Shown piece by piece: positions 11,176-22,310 of a DNA stretch of 64,000 nt. A program made the position numbers and the translations under genes. The notes below the pieces were generated by a model that saw nothing but the letters and a program-made list of their open reading frames with translations, ran no database searches and was not told the origin of the DNA. This DNA comes from Selaginella moellendorffii (taxonomy: Eukaryota > Streptophyta > Lycopodiopsida > Selaginellales > Selaginellaceae), in the NCBI RefSeq assembly GCF_000143415.4, contig NW_003314269.1, positions 807,246 through 871,245 of the forward strand, written 5' to 3'. Positions within the stretch are counted from its first letter, which is position 1, and every line of letters begins with the position of its first letter.

Positions 11176-11258
11176 CTGGATTGCTACAAAACTAGATTGG
11201 GTATAACTTTCTTGGGTCACACTAGTCTTTCCTGGCCAAATTATAGAGTCCAACCTCT

Positions 11259-11277
11259 CCCCCCCCCCCCCCCCCCC
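11259..11277. repeat. Poly-C tract
   Basis: A run of 19 cytosines lies in intergenic DNA; the other strand is a G run that could form quadruplex structures. Exact length in assemblies is error-prone. Confidence 0.85.
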
Positions 11278-11335
11278 TTCCATATTATACTTTTAGAACC
11301 TTTAGTAGCCTTCCCACCTCATTACGTATATTAAT

Positions 11336-11515
11336 ATTTGGACTCGGACTTGGTCTTGGTCTCGGTCTTGGTCTTAGTCTTGGTTTTAGTCTCCACCTCA
11401 GACTCCACTTCGAACTCCACCTTAGACTCCACCTTGAACTCCACCTTGGGCTCTATCTTAGTCTTGGGCTCCATCTCAGTCTTGGACTCTATCTCAGATT
11501 CCATCTTAGACTCCT
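11336..11515. repeat. Six-base-periodic minisatellite
   Basis: Degenerate six-base units of the type GACTCC/GTCTTG give, on the minus strand, an alternating KTKTETK/VESKVEFKV ORF of 75 codons. The period and lack of other signals suggest a repeat rather than a gene. A second, more decayed block of similar character lies at about 19480-19640. Confidence 0.7.
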
Positions 11516-12711
11516 CACACTTGGTCCTAACATTTCCACGTGTCATTACACTTGCCATATGTCAATTCTTTTTGTGTCCCTTTTTAGAGACTCATTCATT
11601 AATCACTTTATATTTGTTCCTTGACCACTTTGTTAGGAGTTCCACTCCCGCTCTCGACTTTTTCAGTCGAAGTTTTTGGTCCAAACATGTTATGCTCATT
11701 GAACTTCTATTTCAACCACTACCTTGTGACACACTTTTAACTCCACTTTAGGGTTTAAGGATTTATGTCTCATATAAGTTTGCCAACTTTTACAGTTTCA
11801 TAGTAGATAGGGCTAGGGCTAATTGGAATGGCATTTAATGATCAGCCCTTAAAAGGTCATAAGAGCACTTTTGAATTCCACTAAGCTCAAAACCTAAACT
11901 AACACTACCACCTTATTAAGCTAAATTTCCAATTAGCAATTAAGGAGTTTTGCAAAAAATGGTAAATTGTACTTTCTAAAGAAGAGCACAAAGCAAAAAT
12001 AAACAAGATTTAAATGTAGTGTTGTGAAGATGGTTATATAGATATAAGTTGTCTACCACAACTCGAGTCATGGTTGGGGTGGTGGAAAGTTAAGATATTT
12101 TAGTGGGGACATCACTCTTTTCATATTGATTTTTTTTATTGCTTTTTAATATCACCTTTTCATTATGACCAACCCTTCTATGCACTCTAACTATTAATTT
12201 CTCCAAAAGTAAGCAGTAAAGTAGGGAAAGGGAAGATGAGTTTATATAAAGTATGTGTATTAGAGTTGATATGTGCTATAAAGTGATCTTTAAAAGCCAT
12301 AGCATTCAAGAAAGAAAAATATATGAGAACAAAGCCTTCTCTTGAAATGTTACATGACGAGATGAAGAGGAAAATGACTCTACTAGCACAAATAGTGGCA
12401 ACTATAATGCAGGAAGTGGTCTATGGCACATTTATAGAGTACACTCCTTGGGCTTTTATTAATGAGATGAAGACTGCCCACTCAAAGTGTCATTTTTCCG
12501 TAAAATGTTGACACAGATTTTGGAGAGAAAAACTCTTATAGGCTTGATGTTGAGTACCATTTTGCTCCAAGACACTACCCCTCAAAGTGAGCCATCTCAA
12601 ATGTCTAATGAAGAAAGTGCATCATAACAGGTTGAAATCACTTATTATAACATAGAGTTGAGACAATAGACAATCTATCAAGTGTAAGTAATCCAATATA
12701 AGGTATGTGGG
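11516..12711. other. AT-rich intergenic stretch without supported gene
   Basis: Nothing recognisable. ORFs are short and of low complexity. Confidence 0.4.
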
Positions 12712-12716
12712 AATGT

Positions 12717-12910
12717 TGTAAGCTCCTGAGTTTGGACTTCCCAGGAGGTCACCCAACCCAGTACTATTCAAGCCCAAGAACATTTAACCCCAAGTATCCT
12801 AAGACCCTTAACCGATTGAAAAAGGGGGTGCACTCTTGTTTATGGGCCCTTTCCCTTTATATTTGAACTCCATGGATTGTCTATCAAATCGTTCTTTTTG
12901 GTTGCTTACA
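12717..12910 (-). repeat. Cassandra 3' LTR with 5S-like segment
   Basis: 194 bp, bounded by the 7-bp inverted termini TGTAAGC/GCTTACA. The 5S-like part lies at about 12727-12835 on the minus strand. It preserves the sequence equivalent to the intermediate element and box C of 5S genes better than box A. Confidence 0.85.
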
Positions 12911-13101
12911 ATCCACTATGCTTCCCTACAAGTTCACGCCCTCGTGAACGGAAGTTGAGAACCGCAACACTCCTGAGAGCCTTGCTCTCTTTACACCCTA
13001 CCCCTTGGGAGCAAACTGGATCAACCAAATGTTAATCAACATGTGGCGCGATTCCCTTAGCCAACCAACAGAGTTGGACCCGAGACCCCTCTAATACCAA
13101 A

Positions 13102-13295
13102 TGTAAGCTTTTGAGTTTGAACTTCCCGGGAGGTTACCCAACCCAGTACTATTCAAGCCCAATGACGTTTAACCCCAAGTATCCCAAGACCCTTAACCGA
13201 TTGGAAAAGGGGGTGCACTCTTGTTCATGAGCCCTTTCCCTCTATATTTGAACCCCATGGATCGTCTCTCAAGTTGTTCTCTTTGGTTGCTTACA
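13102..13295 (-). repeat. Cassandra 5' LTR with 5S-like segment
   Basis: Same length and termini as the other LTR, with scattered substitutions between the two (for example GTGACC versus GTAACC in the 5S-like part). The insertion is therefore not very recent. Confidence 0.85.
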
Positions 13296-13300
13296 AATGT

Positions 13301-16300
13301 TTTCAAGAGGCAAGTATTAGGCAAGTATTAAGCAAGGATCTATGGTGACAAATCTATTTTTATTTTAGCCCCATCTTTTTATGGGGAACAAAAACAAATA
13401 AAATTTTCAAGATGGTGTTTGCTGTATTGCTATAATACTGATGCCAACCATACAAAGTGGCTTAAAGAGATTAGTAAGTTAATGTCAAAAAGGGAAATGC
13501 TCATTATCAAAGAAGGAGTCCCTAACGAATAATGGATAGTAGGTGTTATCCAATGTCTAAGCTTATGAAAACGGGAAATCATCTATCTGAATTGGACAAA
13601 ACCAAAAGGGATTTTGGCAAAGCTAATGATGGGCATATAAAGGCTCATATGTAGCAATGTTAATCATGGTGTAGGGGATTACAATAACCATAAAAAGCAA
13701 AAGGTATAGCTAAAGGTGGTTATGCAAGTTGAGAGTGTGAATCAAATGGGTCTGAAGGTATTACTATTAATAACTGTGATGCCATGGAGGGTCTAAAATA
13801 TAGAATTATCCATATTAGACCATATGGCAATTAGAAGGTTTGCGAAAGGAGAAACTTTAGCAAGTTAAAGGATAAATTCCCTTCAAGGTTCCCAAAGATA
13901 ATTTTATATAGGTTAATACTTAAAAAGCCAAGTGTAAATGGTTCATAAAACATGTAAAATCAGAGTGGCATAGCAAAAGTGTGGTCTTAAAGCTTATTAT
14001 AAGGCAAGGTTGGGGAAGTAATTCCTGATTGTTCAAAAAGATGGTTTTGAATAAAAGTCGATGGTTAAAGACTTTCACATTTATGCTTGAATGTATATTA
14101 TGCTAGTCAAGTGACTTGTTAAGTGAGCTTGGCAAATTGGGGGAACAAAGACCTTAGTTGAAGGTGTTGACTTCAAAAGAGGTGATTTATGTGGCCAAGC
14201 ATGGAAGAGTTTATGCATGATCAAAAGCTTGTCAAGTGAGAGGACTTGGTAATTCAAAGGAACTAAATTTTTAAGCTATGATCTGTAATGCACTTTGGGT
14301 ATAAGTTGGTGCACCAATGTGGGGAATAAGCATTCTTGATGATACCACTCATAGATGCATCGGTAGAGGTTGGGTTCGAGTATTAACTCTTTAGTGTTTG
14401 AGTTCAAATCCCAACTCACTAGGGCGTAGTGATAATTTGGAATATGAAGACACTCATTTTTTAGTAGTCATGGACTCTTAATAAGGAGATTGGCTTAGGC
14501 ACATCGCCAAGCGAGGGATGCCTTGGAGTTGTGATGCACGATTAAATTGCTTAGAGTGAAAGCTCAGCATATTTAATTTGAACACTTTGGCGCAAATGGC
14601 ACCAAGGACATGGCAAATGAAATGGGGACACTCAACCTCAGTTGCTATAAACCCTTGGCTGGAAGGGCTAGCTTGGGTGCACTGCCAAGTGTGGGGGATG
14701 CCCTCAGGGTCATGGTCAACAACTTAAAAGTCTAAAAGATTTAATACCTATTGGCAAACCTGTTAAGATGTCAAGGTTAGATTACTAAGTGATTTTATGG
14801 CTAAGCAAAGATAAAGTCCTTCTGAGGTTAAGGAATAAAGTTCCTAGTTCAAAATATTAATTTGAACTATTGATAATAGTATGGTTTGGTCAAGGTGACT
14901 AAGTGGAAAGGACACCTAAGCGAAATGAACTATAACAATGCAATGGTATTGTGAGTTCAAGAAAATAATCCATAGATGGGTCGCAAGGTTGGGCCATAGA
15001 TAAAACCTACACAACACCTCTTGGACTTGGCAAAGTAGAGCATTTGTTATAGAATCAAAAGGATACCTCAAGGATGGAGGTAGTGATCTTATATTACTTA
15101 GTGCAACAATCAAAGGATAGGAATAAAATACTACTAGCTAAGATTGGGCCATGGAAATCATTGGAAAGAATATCAATGGCAAAGTTAAGCAAGGAACACC
15201 AATATGTTAGATGCTAATAGATTGTAGAAAAGGAAATATATTTTTAAAAATAGACTCCCAAATGCTTCAATTTGGTAAAGATGAAAGCTTCAAAAGAAGG
15301 AGCATCAAAGTAGCCAAACGATAAAGCTGTGGATAGCCTTAACACAAATTATGGATAAGTGAAACTTAGTGTCTAGAGTGGCATGAAATAGAAAAGAGGA
15401 TGATGATGCCTCCAAGTAAAGAACTTTCTAGGATGGGGAAGTGGAGTTTGCATAACATATGCAATGCAAGGTGTCGGGGACACCTAAAAAATTGACTTCG
15501 AAAAGTAAAAATTAAAAGTTCTAAAGTATAATGGTTATGTTGATGGAAGCTGAGTGTCTTGAATGTGACTTTGGGTATTGAAAGTTACTTGTTGGCTAGT
15601 CCTTTCAGATATTCTTTTTTTACTACCACGATGGCAAGAGGTTGGTATTGCTGGACCCTTTAATAGTTTTTACTTAAGTTAGTTGAGAAATTGGTCATCA
15701 CATGTGCACTTAGACCGGAAGAGCACTAAGGAAGGAAATCTTAAGTTGTCATTTGTTAAGCAAACTTAACACAGTGATGAGAAACTCATGATGTTGACTT
15801 GCACTTATTAGTGTTGGGAACCCCTGCGATATTGAGTTTGGTCCCTCAATATTCGCTAAATGATAGCTTACCATGTCTGCCAAACACCTTCACTATCATG
15901 TCTTTTGTGTTAGGTCCCAAATATTATTTATGGAAAGTGTTTAGATTTGCTCATTTGGCATATTTACAGAATGTAGAGATTATCTTGAACACAATAGTAT
16001 TCGTCCTATATCCAAATTCGCAATCTAAGGACATTCCATATTTAGTAAATTTCGAGCTTATTCTAGAGACTAACTTCTGGTACTAAAGGAGGCTTGGGGT
16101 GAAAGCCCAAAGCGTATGTTCCTCATAGGGGGGGATATAGGGGGTTATAGGGGGTTTCAAATGTATAGTAGGGATAGTGGGTAGGTTAGGCATGGTTGAC
16201 CAACTTAAACATTGTCTAGCTCCCGCTTGCATGCTTGTCCTTGTTCAGCGTCTAGCTTGGGTCTAAGCCCAAGCTCCATTCCATGCTAGCTAGTGGAGTA

Positions 16301-17434
16301 CTTATATCCTTGCATTAGGCCACTAGTATGCTGAAATAGCATTAGATTCCATTTGGCTCCGTTTTGCGTGCTAGTCCTAGCATTGGGATGCTAGTTGCTC
16401 TAGAACTAATCCAAGTTGCTCCGTGCTCCTGTCCTTTCGCTCTTTAGGTTGTATGCTCAAAAGTTATTCTGTGCTTCAATACCATTGCTCCTTGGCTCTA
16501 TGCTTGGGAGTTTGGCACCGTTCCTTTGTTTAGTGGCCCAAGGCCTTGAAACTTGAGTTTCACTCCACTGTCCTTTGGACATATGGCATGTAACATATGG
16601 CACATAAAGGGTTTAGGTTCCGCTTTCATGGTTATTCTATTGTAAATCACCATAGGATAAAGGGTAAAAACCACATGTGCTACACTGAGACTACTCAGGA
16701 ATTAATAATTGGATTGAGATAGAGAAAGTGCCTCTAACAGGTTTAGCAAGAACTAAACCAAATAAAGGGAGAGAACCACCACAAGTGGTCTAATGAGTCT
16801 CTAAGTTGGGAAGACTATTCTCCTTAGAAGAGGGGAAATGTATAATGAGCTTTTGGTGTCGAACTATTAATGAATATTGGCTTGGTGCTAAAGAAAATAA
16901 TAATCCATGATAAGGTTATTTTATAAAATGGTTTATCGTTCGATAAGGACATTAAACTTCGTCTATGGGTGGTAGAGTTGTGAGACACAAATCCTTGAGC
17001 CCCAAAATGAAGCCGAAAGGGGGTGGTAGTGGCCAAAACAGAAGCCAAATAAGCGTAACATATTTGGATTAAAAGCTCCAACTTGGACAGTCGAGAGTGG
17101 GAATAGAATTCCCAACGAAGTGTTCAAGAATGATCATGAAGCAAGTAGTGAATCTCTAGAAAATGGCCTATGTGTTGGGTGATAATATATCCACTAAAGA
17201 ATCTAAAGTTAGAGTGAATACAGACAGACAAGTGGGGTAGGTTAGTGATGTGTTCAAGAGCCAACTCTAGCTCTTCCAAAAGATTAAATAGTCAATGCTC
17301 CCAATCCAAGCATGGGTGGCACTACCTACTTCAATATTTTGTGTGGTTTATTGGAACTTTGTTCTAGCCACATGGCTAAGGCACTTAAAGGTGGAAGGTG
17401 GGGAGAGTACCCACAAGGCTTGCTTAGGGCCATA
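13301..17434. other. Long AT-rich stretch, no supported gene
   Basis: No coding region is supported. The 95-codon ORF at 15799-16086 has no recognisable motif. At 16122-16157 three runs of five to seven G (GGGGGGG, GGGGG, GGGGG) follow one another with five-base spacers, followed by further GGG runs. This could be a retrotransposon polypurine tract or a quadruplex-forming tract. The stretch has the feel of an eroded LTR element body, but I cannot name a domain. Confidence 0.4.
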
Positions 17435-17629
17435 TGTAAGCAACTAAAGGGAACGATTCGAAAGACAATCCATAGGGGTTTAAATATAGAGGGAAAGGGC
17501 TTATAAACAAAAGTGCATCCTCTTTTCCAAACGGTTAAAGGTCTTGGGATATTTGGAGTTAAGCGTCCTTGGGTGTGAATAGTACTGGAACACGAGGTCA
17601 TTGTAGTATAGTAAACTCAGGAGCTTACA
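17435..17629 (+). repeat. Solo LTR of the Cassandra-type element
   Basis: 195 bp starting TGTAAGCAACT and ending GAGCTTACA, matching the LTRs at 12.7-13.3 kb in plus orientation. It includes the 5S-like piece AGTTAAGCGTCCTTGGG followed by AATAGTACTGG, here closer to true 5S rRNA. Flanks CCATA and CAATA agree at four of five bases, a plausible decayed target duplication. Recombination between LTRs explains the loss of the rest. Confidence 0.85.
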
Positions 17630-20380
17630 CAATAGTGTTTCGAAATGTTCTAAAATCCTAGAAACACTATGTTCTAAAATCCTAAACTGTGAAAAAAAAA
17701 AAGAGCAATTGTAAAAGAATATTAGGGAAGGTTATTCCCTATGTCTTTGAGAGACAAGATTGCAATGCAAGTAGTCTTAAACCATCAATGTAACAAAGGT
17801 GAATAAACATAGCCTTAGAGTAACAAGTTAACATTTGCACTTGGTCCAAAATGCTTCACATGTTTGATGTTATAACCGACACCTAAAAGTACTCTTGCCA
17901 TATTAAGTGGCATAAATGCCATTTATAGGGCTAGCAAGTCCCTAAATCTGGAATAGAATTTATAGAGGTTGTGAGTGAGACTTTTCCAAGTGGTTAGAGG
18001 TGTGATTAAGTGACTAAAGTATAATAGAAAATTTAATTGCTTACACTTAGGTTGGTTATAAGTGTGGGTATTTACAATAGTTTTTCCAATATGTGTTTTC
18101 TTACCTTTTGGATTAGTGATAACAACTTTAATGCCAACTACTTTTTTTCTCAACTTGAATATTTCATCAAAGTTCAATTACCATATTAGCAATTGTTATT
18201 AAATATTTCACAAAGAAGGATTTTTAAAAAACCTATTAGCTGCAAAGTTTTAAAGAAAAGGATGAATCCATTAAAAAACATTTGTTATATATTTTTTAGA
18301 ATGTTGTAAGGTAAGTCATTGCTATAATGATATACATCCTTAAAATATGACTCCATTAAAAGGGTGTAAAATTTTTAATTAAGTTTTTCTCACTTTATAA
18401 TGCATTATGAGAATGTTGGCAATGACTAAGAGAATTTTAAAGTCAAAGTTTCTAAACCCTCAAGCTTGAATGACAGCAACTAAATTATCAAGAAAAAAGT
18501 TGTGAGGATCTTGGAAACAAGACTTTAATATACAATTTTGAATAGGCTAAAACAATAAAAAGAATCTATTCCAAATTTTTTTATTAATATCAGTCATATG
18601 CTTAATTTATATTTCCAATAAAGATATCTCTTTATCACTGTTTTAAATATCTTCATCATAAGTATAAAACTATAATCTCTATTACTCATATGATATCCAT
18701 TCATAAGCCAAATTTCATCCTACCAACTCTCCTTAAAAATATCTAAGAGATCTAAGATAAAGATTTTCTTACTCTCAACAAAGAAAGAAAGTTTTTAAAG
18801 ATTGAGTAATAAACTCTTATTTGTAGCTCCTCAGAAGATGAAAAAAGGGTTGCCCACAAGTTATGACTTAGTGGGGGATAATGAACTAGAATAACACCTT
18901 AATCAAACTCTACTCGACCATTTTTCATAATTTTCAAAAACATAGAAGAGGAAAGGTAAAAAAAAAAAGAAAAAAACTCAAAACACCTCTATACTCACTA
19001 TATAAAAAATAATAAAGGAGGAAAAAGAACTTTAAACTTGATTTCTCCAATATAAAACTTTAGATGATTTCCTCTATAATCCAAGCTTTATACTCCATTA
19101 GTGCTCTATAAAAATCTATTAGTGTTTTCCATATGATCACCAAGCATCATCCATCTATAGAAATCTTTATTATACCCTTCTTTGGAGGGATTTTGCAAAG
19201 TAATGATGTGATTAAGAATAAATTTATTAGCAAAGAAGTCAATGAAGATCTTATTAATTCTTTAGCCTTTCTTCATGCCATTATAAAGTTGTCATTTTGA
19301 AGCTCATAACTAGTAACACACCGTCTTTGCATACTTTATGCCTAAAGAGAAAGAGGGGATTTTTATTAACTCTTAATTTTTATATTTTTCAAAGGAAGTA
19401 GAAACAAAGAAAGAACATTGCAAAACTAGAAGAGAAATTTTAAATTAGAATCACTCCATATTACATGCTTTAATACTTTGTGTTGTACTCAATCTCGGAC
19501 TTAGTCTTGGACTCAATCTCAGAACCAATTTTGGAATCGATCTCAAACTTGATTTTGAATCTCAAATCTCAAACTCAATCTTAGACTTGGTCTCAAACTT
19601 GATTTCATATTTAATCTTAGACTCAGTTTCACAATGAACTCTTTATTGTTTTGATCATGATTTCAAAGGATCTTTTAACTTACAACACCTCGGGGAGTTA
19701 ATTTTTTATAATAGAGTGCTTGCGAGCCACTATACACTTTCTATTCTTACATACACAAAATTTAACAAGTGTAACAACTTATTTCGAGGATAGTGAGAGA
19801 GAATACTTGAAGTTGAGATTTCTTTAACTGCCACAATATTAGATAAACACCTATAAATCTAATTTATAAATAAATAGGAAAGTCAATAGAACTTCTACTT
19901 TTATTAGAGTGGGAAAACGTGCCACAATGGATGAATTCTTTGTCTAATTGGTTGTGGTGTGCATTGGATCTTGCAGCAATATGACCTCATGGCCAAGGTT
20001 TTGTCACACCTGTGTGCATGAAGAGATTTCTCCTAGACAAAATTACAAATCTACAATGTTGTGATAGATCTAATCTTTTCTTTTCATTTCATGCAAGTAC
20101 AGATCTTGAACCATTAAGATCTATGGTTTTTCATACCCTAGCATTAAGATGGTGTGGTCAAAATGAAAATGAAGATCAAGAGGAACCAGAGCAAGAATGC
20201 AATGTCAGATTGATTCTCAACTATAAACAAACTTATATATGTTAAGAAAACGACAAAAGGCAAATCACTTTGAATGATCCTAATTATACAACATAACTGA
20301 GGATCAAAAGAGTGTTTTGTTTTGTTTGGTCCCTTGATGGCGAACTTTAACGGCTACGCAAGCTCTCGGCTCTAAGCGCT
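17630..20380. other. AT-rich stretch, no supported gene
   Basis: Nothing recognisable besides a degenerate CTCAATCTTGGACTTGG-type repeat at about 19480-19640. A 77-codon ORF at 20012-20245 has no family signal. At about 20.35 kb the composition switches to GC-rich genic DNA. Confidence 0.45.
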
Positions 20381-20435
20381 GAAGTTTGATCAGATTACTT
20401 TAAACTCAGAAACACGAGCTTACAAACATGTGGCA

Positions 20436-22310
20436 ATGCAATCGGGCGATGGGTTCTTGGGTCTTGTGAGATCGTGCCGGGATCTCGTGGCGGCGGAGGC
20501 GATCCACTCTCGCATTGCGTCACTGCTTCCAATCGTGGACGATGTCTACGTCGCCAACAATCTGATTGAGATGTATGGGAAATGTGGGTCTGTAGATCGT
20601 GCGCGCCAGGTCTTCGATGCCATTCGATCCAAGAACTGCTACTCCTGGTCGATCCTCCTCTGCGCTTACTCGCACAATGGCTACCTGGCCCAGGCCAAGG
20701 AGGTCTTCGATGCGATGCCTTGCAAGCACGATCCCATCTGCTGGAATTCGATGCTGGCGGCCTATGTGCGGAATGGGCATCTGGAGGATGCCAAGCGCTT
20801 CTTCCAGATCGCGCCAGTGACGAATCTAATCTCCTGGAACACGCTTCTATCCGCATTTGCCCAGCGTGGGGATCTGTGGGAAGCGACAAGAATCTTTCAG
20901 GGAATCCCACTCAGGACGCAAATCTCATGGAATTCCATGCTCGCAGCGCTTGCCCTAAACAATGGCCTCCAAAATACGGTCGATTTCTTCCACCAGATGC
21001 CCAACCACGACATCGTCTCTTTCACAACGCTTCTCTCGGCATATGCCCAAGCCGGACACGTGGAAGGCGCAAAGCGCATATTCGATAAGATGCCCCAACG
21101 GAACTACGTGACGTGGAATGCCATGCTGACGGCATATTCCCAGAACGGGCACCTGGAAGATGCTCGGAGATTATTCGATGGTCTTGCAGAGCGCGATCTC
21201 TCCTCCTGGAATGCGATGATCACCGCATACGCGGAGGCAGGGCAAGTGGAAGAGGCCAGACAGATCTTCCAGGCGATGCCAGTGGTGGATTTGGCGTCCG
21301 CCACTGCGATGCTGGTGGCATTCGCGCAGTCCGGCCGGATCGATCGAGCCTGGGCTTTGCTTCTCGAGATGCCGGTCCAAGATCTCAAGTCCTCCACGGC
21401 GATGATCGCGGCTCTCGTCCAGGCCGGGCATCTGAACGAGGCGAAGCGCGAGTTCCAACAAATGGAGCAGCGTGATCTCGCTGCTTGGAACACGATGCTC
21501 TCGGCAGAATCACAGAGTGGGAATCTGGAAGAGGCGAGGTGCGCGTTGGAGAGTATGCCCGAGCACAACACGGTCTCCTTCACGACGATTCTCTCGGCAT
21601 ATGCCCAACACAGGCATCCTGAAGAAGCAGCACGGATCTTTGCACTGATGCCTGCCCGCGACGTTTCTTCTTGGAACGCAATTCTAGCAGCATTTTGCCA
21701 TGCCCAGGAGCTTTCCAAGGCGGTAGAAACGTTTTTCGAGATGCCCGAGAGGGATCTCGTCTCGTGGACGTCGCTTCTCTCGGCATATGCCCAGAACGGG
21801 CACCTGGAAAGGGCTCGCGGGCTGTTTGATTCGATGTCTGAGCCCAATGTAATCTCGTGGAACGCTCTCCTCACTGGCTACGCGTCCAGGGGCCGCTGCT
21901 CCAGCGTTTTGGAATTGCTGGCAAGAATGAAGATCGCGGCTGTGTGCCCCGACGAGACGAGCCATTTGCTGCTTCTCACGGCCTGCGCTCGAAGTGGAGA
22001 AGTGGAGAGAGGGAGATCCTGCTTCGTTTCGATGGTGATGGATTACGAGCTGCAAGCTAGAAAGGAGCATTACAGCTGCATGGTGGACGCTCTTAGCAGA
22101 GCTGGGCGCTTTGATCAAGCCCGAGACTTGATTGCGAGCATGCCGTTTGTTCCGACATCTCTGGACTGGACAAGCCTTCTGACGAGCCCCGAAGAAGGGG
22201 TGCGTTCGCGTTGGCAGTTTGGAGAAGTCGAGAAAGGAAGAAAAAACCCAAAACCATATGTTGATTACATAAAATCGACACTTGGCCATGAAATTACACA
22301 AGCGGTGTGA
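20436..22310 (+). CDS. Pentatricopeptide repeat protein (S-repeat array)
   Basis: PPR proteins bind organellar RNA one base per repeat. The single exon encodes 624 residues from the ATG at 20436. After a short leader comes VANNLIEMYGKCGSVDRARQ and then about sixteen consecutive 31-residue S-type repeats of the pattern SWNAMLxAYxQxGHLEDARxxF, the uniform array typical of lycophyte PPR proteins. A final P/L-like stretch ends with MVDALSRAGRFDQARDLIASMP and LDWTSLL, where an E domain should begin. Instead the frame runs 30 odd residues to a stop inside the neighbouring gene, so the C-terminal E/DYW part has been lost. No clear transit peptide. Its last 17 bp overlap the DHAR coding end on the other strand. 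Confidence 0.9.
   Translation: MQSGDGFLGLVRSCRDLVAAEAIHSRIASLLPIVDDVYVANNLIEMYGKCGSVDRARQVFDAIRSKNCYSWSILLCAYSHNGYLAQAKEVFDAMPCKHDPICWNSMLAAYVRNGHLEDAKRFFQIAPVTNLISWNTLLSAFAQRGDLWEATRIFQGIPLRTQISWNSMLAALALNNGLQNTVDFFHQMPNHDIVSFTTLLSAYAQAGHVEGAKRIFDKMPQRNYVTWNAMLTAYSQNGHLEDARRLFDGLAERDLSSWNAMITAYAEAGQVEEARQIFQAMPVVDLASATAMLVAFAQSGRIDRAWALLLEMPVQDLKSSTAMIAALVQAGHLNEAKREFQQMEQRDLAAWNTMLSAESQSGNLEEARCALESMPEHNTVSFTTILSAYAQHRHPEEAARIFALMPARDVSSWNAILAAFCHAQELSKAVETFFEMPERDLVSWTSLLSAYAQNGHLERARGLFDSMSEPNVISWNALLTGYASRGRCSSVLELLARMKIAAVCPDETSHLLLLTACARSGEVERGRSCFVSMVMDYELQARKEHYSCMVDALSRAGRFDQARDLIASMPFVPTSLDWTSLLTSPEEGVRSRWQFGEVEKGRKNPKPYVDYIKSTLGHEITQAV

Larger units (their letters stand above)
12717..13295 (-). 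mobile_element. Complete Cassandra-type TRIM retroelement
   Basis: Two direct repeats of 194 bp each (12717-12910 and 13102-13295) start TGTAAGC and end GCTTACA, flanking an internal region of only 191 bp. The flanks carry a perfect 5-bp target duplication AATGT (12712-12716 and 13296-13300). On the minus strand a primer-binding site TGGTATTAGAG (13086-13099) lies two bases inside the 5' LTR, so the element is in minus orientation. On the minus strand the LTRs contain a 5S rRNA-like segment (GGGTGACCTCCTGGGAAGTC, AATAGTACTGG, GTTAAACG), the hallmark of Cassandra terminal-repeat retrotransposons in miniature. No ORF; such elements depend on proteins from other retrotransposons. Confidence 0.9.

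Noticed and set aside
12727-12835. Possible functional 5S rRNA gene
   Set aside because: The 5S-like sequence is embedded in an LTR with TG/CA ends, primer site and target duplication, and diverges from functional 5S in box A.
21104-21874. 256-codon minus-strand ORF inside the PPR gene
   Set aside because: Complement of regular 93-bp repeats; no domain and no start context.
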